From positions 28,074,964 to 28,138,963 of the forward strand of contig OW203761.1 in the NCBI GenBank assembly GCA_934045905.1: a DNA stretch of 64,000 nt, written 5' to 3'. This DNA is from Leuctra nigra. Taxonomy: Eukaryota; Arthropoda; Insecta; Plecoptera; Leuctridae. This document shows positions 36,990 to 46,302 of the stretch, piece by piece. Position 1 is the stretch's first letter; each line of letters starts with the position of its first letter. The position numbers and the translations under genes were made by a program. The notes beneath the pieces were generated by a model that worked only from the letters and a program-made list of their open reading frames with translations, had not been told where the DNA came from and did no database searches.

Positions 36990-37864
36990 TGTAACACTAC
37001 ACAACAAGTGACAGTTGGTAATAGAAAAATAACTTGTTGTTTTACAAAGTAAGATCAGAAATAATAGTATAAAAATATAGAAGGTTATCAACATAGGTAG
37101 TTTCATTAGTTCCTAGAGGGGTATAAAGAAGTATTTTAATGCCAAAGCCTACTGGAGTGCAGAGAAGAATTTTATATGTGACAACAATGGGATAGATCTC
37201 GTGGCGAGTGCTGATTGGTGGACGGAGGTTGAAATTTTACAACAATGAAGAAGAGATGAATAAAATCAGTTCGATGAAATATTTTGAAGAAGTCAGATGT
37301 AAAACATTATTTCTCTTGGATAAAACTAATCAAATATCATTTTAAAGTTTATAATAGTAAATCTTATCTATTATAAACTATTTCAAGAAACAAGAAAGGA
37401 ATGAAGAACAAGAATTGACCATATAAACGTGTGATGGAAAGAAAAGCAGAACATGGACAGTTGAGACTTTGAACCTTTGATTGAACCACGAAACATTGCC
37501 GGCGAAGGAATGAGTACAAAATAAGACTGTTTAATGTTAAATAATACCTAATTATATTATAAATTAAGAAAGAGAATTGTACATTGTCAAAGTTAGGTAG
37601 CTAGTAACTGGCCAGTATAATTGCAGAAAAACCAGGAGTGCATAACATGTATGTGCATGATTCCTATCTAATTATACCTTTGTGATAAAAAGAAGATGTT
37701 CATTGCTTTGAGGGTGTGCAACGTTAAAACTGTGAGCACATTGTAGGATAGTTAAAGAAGGTATAGATACAAAAGTAACGTACAACTTGGTACTATAAGT
37801 TAGGTATAGTTACAAAGTGACAACCAACATGGAGCTGATGGAGCCATAGGTTGGTATAGTTACA
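36990..37864 (+). repeat. 3' LTR (875 bp)
   Basis: Direct copy of the 5' LTR, followed by the CATT target duplication. Confidence 0.95.
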
Positions 37865-37868
37865 CATT

Positions 37869-38650
37869 ATACATTCATAATCAATATTATATCAAAAGTC
37901 AAAAAGATAAAAGTTTCTGACCCATATCCACATTGGTTTTGCGTAATTGATCGAATTCCGTTTACGATATTTTTGCAGTTCTTGCAGTTTTGAACTCCGT
38001 GATTAGCTAGATGTTATCTCTATAATGAAACCAAGGGAGAAGGGGTCATAGTATAAAGATCAGCCCGTTCACTATTCTATGGAGGGGTTCTTAGTTTATC
38101 GTGAAATGGAAATTTTATTGTACAATGTAATATCACATCCAGATCTAGGAACATCTGGGTTTGAAGTGTGAAAAGCAGAGAGAGTGTGCGATGGAAATAT
38201 AACTAGAGAAAAGCGTCAGGCAAGCAGACAATTTCAAGAATAACACATCTTCTGTAATAATAACAATAACTTTGCGCAATATAAAATGAATAAAACAAGT
38301 TTTATATCAGTATTCGATTCGTTTCCAGAGCTGTTGTTTACTCTCAGACACGGTGCTCTCAGAGTAGGTATTATGCAATTGTATAGTCTGAAGTAGGACC
38401 GAGAATGATGACCACATATTTAACACACATTAGATAAAGGATGATCACTGATATTAGATTGTTATGTATAGTTTTTTGTTAGAATCCCTATGCTATAATT
38501 TACATTTAATCTACTTCCACATTCACAATTACATCCCTATTCTCCGTTTCAAATTTTTGCTTGAAATCAAGTATGCATCTATAAAATATAGTGTTATCTA
38601 TTAATATCACAACGAGAGGTCATCCTTCTCGTCCTGACATTGTTCTCGTA
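37869..38650. other. Stretch without recognisable gene
   Basis: AT-rich, no ORF or repeat recognised. Confidence 0.4.
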
Positions 38651-38651
38651 A

Positions 38652-39298
38652 TTACACACAGCTGGCGCCCTCCTTGAGACGACGAGGAAACTGGACACTT
38701 CGACCCGACCTCACGGAGCGCCACATGTTGGACACAAAGTAGCGTCGATATTTCAAACTTGACAACTTCAGACGTGTAACCAGTAGAAAGATTATGAAAC
38801 TGAAAACAATGTCCACAGGTAGGATGGCCAGCAGGTAGGACTTGGTAAAATTAGGTGCAATGGAATTTAAGAAATAAACTTTTGTCCTGAAAATGAGATA
38901 GCGAGGAGCATCTGAACTAGTTTTAAATACATCTCTTTTCTTTTGAGGTATAATGTGTACGTATTTTGTGGTGTTTTTGTCGTAACATGACGAAGATAGA
39001 TGGAGAAGATTCTCAGTATCGTCAAACAGACGCCACAAAAGCACGGGAAGTATTTAATTTCCGGCCCGAGGGGACTGTAAATTCGATGGAGGGAGTGGGT
39101 AGGTCGACCCTGGCTGCTCATTATCATGGACTCACCACTGACCTGTCCGGCATGGGTAGCCGGCTTAGCTGCAGTGGATCATTGGCCAACACAAACCCCA
39201 CACCGCGCTCAGGTGGCAGCCACCGGGGGAGAGGATTCGAGGAGGAAGAGGAGGAAACTCAAACGACGCTAATGAGAAGGCATTCATCGAGTGTCTAA
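38652..39298. other. GC-richer block with opposed unrecognised ORFs
   Basis: On the minus strand 38652-39044 is open (130 codons), with a hydrophobic segment LLAILPVDIVFSFIIFLLV followed by a Lys/Arg-rich tail ending at a stop. On the plus strand 38966-39298 is open (110 codons) and ends in a Ser/Gly/Arg- and Glu-rich segment (GFEEEEEE, RRHSSSV). A possible plus-strand acceptor is GATTCTCAG at about 39015. Neither matches a family I know. At most one is likely real. The segment lies just downstream of the poly(A) signals of the propeptide gene. Confidence 0.25.
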
Positions 39299-39815
39299 TC
39301 AAGGCTCATTTATTCATGAAGTTAATTCTACGTGGAATATCAATGCATACATTTAGTTCACTTGATGTCAGATGATTATCAATTAATCAGTTGAGCCGAG
39401 ATTCATTGTCGAATTCGAAACACGATGAAGAGAAGAAAATAAGCTGAAAAGTACAAATCACGTTACTTATTGATTTTATTACGTTGGTAATGAAATCGAG
39501 TTATGTCCTGGATAAAGTACTTACGGGAATAGCAAATCCACGTTTGCCCATCGAAGCTACGAAACCAAAGTGTCACGGCGTGTGTTCCCTGCGAACGTTC
39601 CAGAACAGAAATAAAACATTTGGAATCTGTTTTTAAGACAATTAGTTAGTGTACAGTCACATTAACTCCATGTTTTATAGTTAAATTTCTTATCGTAGCC
39701 ACGCTCTCCATGTTTTAGTTCAACAGTTGAAAGAAAATCCAATAGTTTGACATCGATTTGTAAAGAAACCTGTGACAAAAATTGCTGCTAAATAACGCAG
39801 TTAATAGAGATTTTT

Positions 39816-39825
39816 TTTATTTATT
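39816..39825 (-). terminator. Overlapping poly(A) signals of the propeptide gene
   Basis: The minus strand reads AATAAATAAA starting 37 bases after the stop codon, giving two overlapping AATAAA hexamers. Supports the end of the gene here. Confidence 0.65.
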
Positions 39826-39861
39826 TCTTAATTCGCAGCATGTTGTCAGTAAAGTAGTCAG

Positions 39862-39986
39862 CTACCTGAGATCTGCCTGTGGTTTGTTGCCAGATCGCCT
39901 GTTCGCAGCCCAGGAGAGCACCGCAGAAGCCAGACCTCTCTTCACCAGGCGCTTCACCTCCCGCTTGTGCAGACGTCCAGTGCCAT
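39862..39986 (-). CDS. Propeptide gene exon 5 (terminal)
   Basis: Acceptor CTCCTCTAG at the 39986/39987 border. Encodes the dibasic-rich tail and the TAG stop at 39864-39862. A second minus-strand frame is also open across this exon, but only the phase-1 frame joins the other exons. Confidence 0.65.
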
Positions 39987-42900
39987 CTAGAGGAGAATGT
40001 CACTCTCATGAGGAAGAAATGTTCAAAATCCAAGATGACAAGTTGCAAAATGTACTGTTAGTGTGAAGGTTTGTTGTTTGGAATAAGGATGGTAACGGGA
40101 ACTGGAAAATGGAAATGTTCAACGGAAATGGAAGAGTAACGTATCCAAGTATCTCTGTTTCTCTGTTCAACAAACCTTTGTACTGTACGTCGACTCTCTC
40201 CAGAGGTTCCTGAAGATATTCACGGCCCATCATTAAATCTGAAAATTATTGAATAACTTTTAAATTAAAGAACTACGTAGCATACATTACTTTGAAAATG
40301 TCTCAAACCACAGATTCCGTTGTTTCAAATTGTATTTTTGTATTCAATATTTGATGTATCTTACTTTTGAACTGATTTGCACGCTTTCCAATCGAAAGTC
40401 CTTGTTGCTCTGTAAAACAATTGACATTTTACTATCAATAAAAATTTGTCGAAGTGATGTCTCCAGATTGAGATTTAACCCGAACCAAAGTTATGAATCA
40501 TGCCTCACTCAAGATCAAGACCGTATACAAGTAATACAACACTAATTGAGTAGCATACGAAGAACAACATTATAATTAAAGAATGTAATGTACTATTATA
40601 TTAGGTTAAGAGGGCTGAGTAGTGAGCGTGGCTTTGAAGAGTTTTAATTGTTAACAAAATAGGGTTTTGTACGCGTATTCAGAACAGTTCAATGAAAATA
40701 ATTTCATAGTTTGGAATAAGTTATTAGTTTTATTTTGTGTTACAGACGTTTAGTGCCTGAATATTAGTAAAATTATGGCACTAAACATCTGTTGGACAAA
40801 ATAAAACTATAATAACTTATTCCAAACTATGAAATTATTTTCATTGAACTATTCTGAATACGCGTACAAGCCCTATTTTGTTAACAATTACATTGGTAAA
40901 AGATATTGATAAAAATCGATTAAAAAACTCTTTAAGGTTACTTGATCCCGTCTAATTCAGTCATTTATCTAAAACAATTGTTACTGTTATTAAGTACTTA
41001 TTTATTTTAATTACTGATAAAACTTACCAAGAAAGTCTCTATTCAGTGGCGTCCGATAGAAATCTGTAAATAATTACTCGTATCTTATTAAGAAAATCTT
41101 AACAAAATAAGATTTCTTTATTTTTTACTTGTTTTCAATGAGCGAAAGAAAAACTAAAATGATAATGGAATAATAATTAATTAAATTTCTCTATTTTATG
41201 ATTCATGCCCATTGAACATTAATGTTGTCAACACAATATAAGCGACGATAGGTCGGTAGGGGGGGGGGGGGGGGGGGGGCAGACAGTATTACCAATATTA
41301 ATTGCCGCTGGAGAGCAGAAGGGAAAAATAATTGAAGCGCAGGACCCTTACCTAAAATTATTTTTTGCAAAGACATGGCTACAGCAGTTGCTAGTTGCTA
41401 TGGTGACAATGTTAACTTTTTAAAACAAAATATAGATTTAAGTTCGATTTCGGACCTGTCCAGAGGAGTGAGCATAAAAAGCAGTTACATAAAAAAATCC
41501 AACAGTCGATCCCTTAGCTCGCTCTGTGTTCAAGAGCGTGAATGAACAACTTACAGACAAGCTTCTGGTTGTGAATCGCATCTTCCAGGTAGTCCGGGTC
41601 TCCAGACTCTTCGGACTTGCCGCGCAGCAAATCTGAAAAGTAAGTGTAGGTACTCTGGTAGGTATCTATTTGCGTAATTAGGCAAATTCAATGTTCACAT
41701 TGAATTTATTTTCTTTACCTATTGTAGAAACTAATTTGGGTAAATTTGTAGGTATATTTAATTTGTTAGCTATGTATAGCGACAATCACAAGTTGCTGAC
41801 CAATAGGGAACTAACTCTCTCTTAGATAGAATGGATTAAAACGTGAAATATGTTGAAAGTATGCTACATGTCCAGGATGTAGACAAACAAAACATGGGAT
41901 GAATAATTTTCAAGTAATTGATACAGAAAGATTGATAGAAATCTCCGAATTTTAAAAATATTTAATCTTGTTTTAAAACAGTAATATCGGCATTGACGTC
42001 TAGGGGCTCAGCATTGCCATGGCAACAAAGTATTCACCATAATAACACATTGTTGTGGATTTAGAAATGAATCCGGGCTTACATGTCCAACATGGATTTT
42101 CACACCAAAATGCCATATGAAATTTTAATTTGATATTTTTTAATATGAAAATATTAATTTTTTCGGATGAAAAGTGTATTTGTCATTATTTTTTGTGTTG
42201 ATAGTTACAAATTTAGAATACTATTTTTTAAGGAGACTTCCCTATTTCTCATTAACACAGGGATCGATCTGGACAGAAACTTGTGAAAGTCAGTGAAAAT
42301 GAAATTGATTGAACGGAGACGAAGACTGGTTCTGCTTGTTTTAACAAGTTGAAAAGTATTTTGATGAGTAATACAAACGTATTTAACCTCGTTCTCACCT
42401 CAATTAAATTGATCTTCCCTAACAATTAAGTATTAACAATTATAATAATAATAATAACAATGCAATTTATTGAGCACATAAAATAGATACTTACATCTAA
42501 TAGATATCTGTATTTGATGCACTTTGAAGCATTTCACACATTGCTCACAAATTATACTCTGCTTGTTCTTTATAGGTATTTAACCACTGTAGTTATTTTT
42601 TATAGCGAAAAGCAAAAAGTTCGGATTGAGATTTTTCAAAGTTTGAAGTAATAAAAATGTAATAGAAGTCAAAAGTTGTATTTTTTATTGGGGTCTAATA
42701 AAACCGTTGTATATTTCAAGTTTTCGTTTTATTTCCCAAATAAAATTATGCATGCCTTAAAACACGCAAAAATAAATAATTAAAAATAATTAAAAATAAT
42801 AATACATAAACTATTTCACTATTTCATAAACTATTTTTTATTACTATTTCAATGTTACTTTGCTAACTTTTAAACGGTTGATAAGGACTGTATTGTCAAT

Positions 42901-43691
42901 GTCATGGCAGCAATCAACGACATTCCAAGAACGACTGTGTCAACTTAATTACTGTCGTAGCAGAGAATTGATCAACTGGACTAAATGATTTAGCATTTAC
43001 TTCAACTCGATTAGATATCTTATTTCTATAAGTTATCTGCGTAAGAACACAAATTTAATGAACAACAATTTAATTTCTTATTTGTCAATTTGTCAATTTG
43101 TCAAGTGGAATTCTGTATTTAATGTATTTTATTCGAAACCCGAACCATGTTCGTTCTTTTGCTAATAGATTAAGAGGGCCGAGTAGTGAGCGTGGCCTTG
43201 AAGAGTTTTTAATCGATTTTTATCAATGTAAAAATAGGGCTTTGTACGAGTATTCAGAACAGTTCAATGAAAATAATTTCATAGTTTGTTTGGAATAAGT
43301 AATTAGTTTTATTTTGTCGAACAGATGTTTAGTGCCATAATTTTACTAATTTTCGGGCACTAATACGTCTGTAGGACAAAGTTAATCTAATAAACCATTA
43401 CAAGCTATGGAATTATTTTCATTGAACTGTTCTGAATACTCGTACAAAGCCTTATTTTGTTAACAATTACATATTGATAAAAATCGTTTAAAAAACTCTT
43501 CGTGGTCAAACTCACTACCCAGCCGTCTTAAGAGAAAACAAAGCACAGTTTAACAGGAGTAACAGCGTTGATGTTTGTATACCTTTATATAAGTTGAATC
43601 CATCTCGAACAGCGCCTGCACCTGGATTATTCGCAGACAAAAATAAAACAGCAATAGTCACCAAACCTAGACTGATCAAAAACCTACTCAT
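39862..43691 (-). CDS. Putative secreted prepropeptide, five exons, 136 residues
   Basis: Spliced from exons 43691-43583, 41632-41555, 41063-41028, 40238-40176 and 39986-39862. Residues 1-27 form a classical signal peptide (MSRFLISLGL, hydrophobic core, likely cleavage after GAGA). The mature part is hydrophilic, without cysteines: it starts VRDGFNLYKD, continues with acidic GKSEESGDPDYLED, then YFYRTPLNRDFLD and MMGREYLQEPLERVDVQYK, and ends with a basic segment having HKR, VKR, VKR and NRR sites. Between the last KR and RR lies a 12-residue GLASAVLSWAAN, a candidate released peptide without amidation glycine. All introns are phase 1 with consensus GT/AG, so the three middle exons are frame-neutral. 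A TATA box lies upstream and poly(A) signals downstream. The layout fits a neuropeptide or other secreted hormone-like precursor, but I do not recognise the family; a weak EF-hand-like DGTGRL--- E pattern in the last exon is an alternative reading. Confidence 0.65.
40176..40238 (-). CDS. Propeptide gene exon 4
   Basis: 63 bases, acceptor TTTTCAG, donor AAAG|GTTTGT, phase 1 on both sides. Encodes LMMGREYLQEPLERVDVQYK. Confidence 0.65.
40606..40956. mobile_element. TTAA-bounded fold-back MITE, copy in intron 3
   Basis: Starts TTAAGAGGGCTGAGTAGTGA and ends in a diverged complement (GATCCCGTC-TAAT). An inner pair of about 100-bp arms is nearly perfect, for example TTCAATGAAAATAATTTCAT and its complement. 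It lies in the intron between exons 4 and 3 of the propeptide gene. The TTAA edge suggests a piggyBac-type target. Confidence 0.6.
41028..41063 (-). CDS. Propeptide gene exon 3 (36-base microexon)
   Basis: Acceptor TTTACAG, donor CTTG|GTAAGT, phase 1 on both sides. Encodes FYRTPLNRDFL. Confidence 0.6.
41258..41280 (+). repeat. Poly-G tract (about 20 bases)
   Basis: An uninterrupted G-run in intron 2 of the propeptide gene. Similar runs occur at about 8970-8992 and 62923-62938. Confidence 0.9.
41555..41632 (-). CDS. Propeptide gene exon 2
   Basis: 78 bases, acceptor TTTTCAG, donor GTCT|GTAAGT, phase 1 on both sides. Encodes the acidic segment with EESGDPDYLED. Confidence 0.65.
43170..43531. 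mobile_element. TTAA-bounded fold-back MITE, copy in intron 1
   Basis: Second copy of the family: TTAAGAGGGCCGAGTAGTGA at the left and GCCGTCTTAA at the right, with diverged inner arms around TTCAATGAAAATAATTTCAT. It lies in the intron between exons 2 and 1. Confidence 0.65.
43583..43691 (-). CDS. Propeptide gene exon 1 (signal peptide)
   Basis: Encodes 36 residues plus one base. The ATG is at 43691-43689 and the donor reads AAAG|GTATAC. Confidence 0.7.
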
Positions 43692-43781
43692 TACACAAAA
43701 TGTGTATCAGAGATGAATCCAGATACAAGACACCTTCAGCAACACCTGGGTTACGAATAAGATCAAATCATCACTGCATTT

Positions 43782-43791
43782 CTTATTTATA
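43782..43791 (-). promoter_or_regulatory. TATA box of the propeptide gene
   Basis: The minus strand reads TATAAATAAG about 90 bases upstream of the ATG. A start site about 30 bases downstream would give a leader of about 65 bases without an intron. Confidence 0.5.
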
Positions 43792-46233
43792 ACTGAATCG
43801 GTCGGGAGTCTGCGTGAAACTTATCATGTTTCACCAATCAAGAACGTTTCCATGAATAAAAGGACAATAACTCTTGACGACATTCATCTAAGATTTCTGA
43901 TGAAGGCACGTGTTTCAGACAACTGCTGTCAAGAACACTATTACATCTTTTTAAATTGGCCTCCTACGTACAAAATATTCAGCGAAGAAAGGTAACAAAC
44001 AAAACATATCAATTCTTTGGCTTCTAGTCAATCATGCCACAGGCAGACAATTTCTATTGTCAAATTCTAAGAAAACAGTATCTCTCTTATATAATAATAA
44101 GTACAATATGACGGGAGAATAATGGGGATGTCAGTTGGATCTCTTTTGTTGTTCAAATATAATTATTTTCATGTTGTATAAATTGTTTATTATTAATAAA
44201 AAATTGGCTGCTCATAAAGTGTGACAGTTTTTTACTGCTCACCCTAGCAATCACAATACAATTGGCAGGCCTGCAAGACCTTTGCCATACATCTGTCAAA
44301 CAGATAATTCTCGAATAGCAATTCATATCCAATTGGTCTTGAATAGCGTGGGTTGATTTATTATAAAATTCTGTTTTCATATCCACGTAAAGAGAAAATG
44401 AACAAGTTAAATGTTAAACGACATTCTAAACAATAGGGTTCCGATAGGAATGTTCTCATGAAGATATTGATGATAACATAACAATATTCATGCTTATCGC
44501 TAGTGGCAAAAACATTGCTTCATATGAATTGGTCTTGTGACTAAAGGTAATCAAATAAAAATACGAAGTTACGTAAACGCTTCACCAGTAGTCACAAGAT
44601 CAACCCATTACTAAAATACGACAAATTAGATTCCATTACAAGTCACAAAATTAATAATGCCAATAAAACTACATTCTCATGTTATTTAAATATAAAAATC
44701 TTTTTGTTAATTTCGGTTTTAGTACATTCTTGCCTACTTTTCAACTTCCTGCACCAAATATTTCGAAGATGTTTGATGGCATGTCAATATAGCCACTATA
44801 GAGTATTATTTTATGGGAATATTTACATTTTGTACACAATTAGAATATGACAAGGGTTTAGATTGGCGTGATATACTCTTATTAACGTACGAGTCACAAA
44901 GAAGTTTGGCCATTTATGTGAGAAATATTTGTTACAAGCACAACTGGTGTTATATAAAAGGTTTGGTTTGGTCATTACCAAAATCACTCGTTGAAAGAGA
45001 ACAATAATTACAATAAATGGAAACGAATCATAGTATTATTTGGTGATGCAAATTGGATGGAATGTTATGACTGATGAGAATAAATATAATTTGGTAATCA
45101 ACTTGAAACCAATAAAATAATTCAGTAAAATACGATGTTAGTAGTAAAAACATAAATTGTGTAAAATAAAGATATTCAAGCCTAAATAATTGTCTAAAAA
45201 AGAAGACTCATTTTAGGAAGTTAATTTATAAAAATGTAAAGAAATTCATAATCTACAAAATATCCTATAAACTGAATACATCGAAGACCTGACGATACTA
45301 TTCAATTTGGTTAGAAAATGTTACTAGCACTATATTTTCATTAACAAAGTGGAATTTCCATAAACGAAATAAACTCAGTACAACACAATTCAGATAATTA
45401 AAATTGATTCAATTACATAAAGAGAGTGGTTTAAGACACGAAAATGTAGGTAATAATATGACATAATTCAGTACTTTGGAACCATAAGATAAGTCAGTTG
45501 GTAATCATAGTAGGATTATAGGTAAACTTTTCATATTTCTTCTACCGACAGAAACAAAACAATGTATAAGAAGAATACTTAGGGCAACATCTCGATAAAC
45601 TTTACTACACAACAGACTGAGTTATTTTAACAATAATAATGAATAATTATTATTCTAGACAAATTGCAGTTATTTCATCATCTATGGCTGGTCAATTGAA
45701 CATAGAACCTCACACGTAACGCCACATACACTCATATCACTGGCGGCGCCCGATTTGGTTGACGGTGACCCATAAGTTGGCAATGATTACTTACACACAG
45801 GTTACACGGAGTATACAAAATAGTCCAGCGGCACTTGTGTCGTCCATTTTAACAAAATAATTTTGTTTTTAAGTTTCATTCGTGTATCGGCGACTTGATA
45901 AAAATGTTACACTGAAGTGATCACATTGTCTTCTTTAAATGTTTTATATAATGAACTTGACGTTCATATAAGTATAGTCTGTAAGTCCTATACGACTTGT
46001 AACTTCATGATACTAAAGTTATCGTTATAATCTGTGGGCCCCACACTGATCTAGGAAGATAGTTGACAGAAGAGTACATCGAATGTTCAATCTCGGTGGA
46101 TCGTTGTCGTATAAAATGTCTTGTTGTTGATGTTGTATTGGATGCATGTTGTTTTCGTCTCTCTTCTATTGATGTTGTTGACATCTTCCTGTATCATTCT
46201 TCGTCACTAGACGGCAGTGGGGGCCCGTAATTG
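43792..46233. other. AT-rich intergenic stretch
   Basis: Between the propeptide promoter and the tetraspanin stop codon. The right part (about 45.8-46.23 kb) is probably tetraspanin 3' UTR. No ORF with recognisable features (44813-45007 plus is unassigned). Confidence 0.4.
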
Positions 46234-46302
46234 TCAATGCCATTTCGCCTTCTGAGCAAAGATATCTGCTCGAAGGTTTTGGGCAAAGCATATTCCTAAT
46301 AT
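46234..46302 (-). CDS. Tetraspanin terminal exon
   Basis: Encodes ILGICFAQNLRADIFAQKAK-WH and TGA; acceptor TTTTTCACAG. The FAQNLRADI tail matches the family's LAQNL-SDI ending after TM4. Confidence 0.85.
   Translation of the reverse strand: MLGICFAQNLRADIFAQKAKWH

Larger units (their letters stand above)
33335..37864 (+). mobile_element. Recent non-autonomous LTR retrotransposon, 4530 bp
   Basis: Two direct LTRs (33335-34209 and 36990-37864, 875 bp each) bound a 2780-bp interior. The LTRs end TGTAAC...GTTACA, and the insertion is flanked by the 4-bp duplication CATT (33331-33334 and 37865-37868). Reading the LTRs side by side I noticed one difference (C in the left, A in the right copy, within GCCAAAGCCT-CTGGAGTG), so insertion is recent. 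The interior holds one 418-codon Gag/RT-like ORF and a 90-bp tandem repeat; no protease, RNase H or integrase is recognised. A TGGCGCCCAGCACA word at about 34306 resembles a tRNA-Lys-type primer site but is about 100 bp from the LTR, which is unusual. The purine-rich GCAAAGGTGAGAGA just before the right LTR is a candidate polypurine tract. Ty3/gypsy-like by RT pattern. Confidence 0.9.

Noticed and set aside
39821..40048. Minus ORF with FCGALLGCEQAIW, superficially like a CCAP-type disulphide peptide
   Set aside because: It is the alternative frame of propeptide exon 5; joining it to exon 4 breaks the uniform phase-1 frame.
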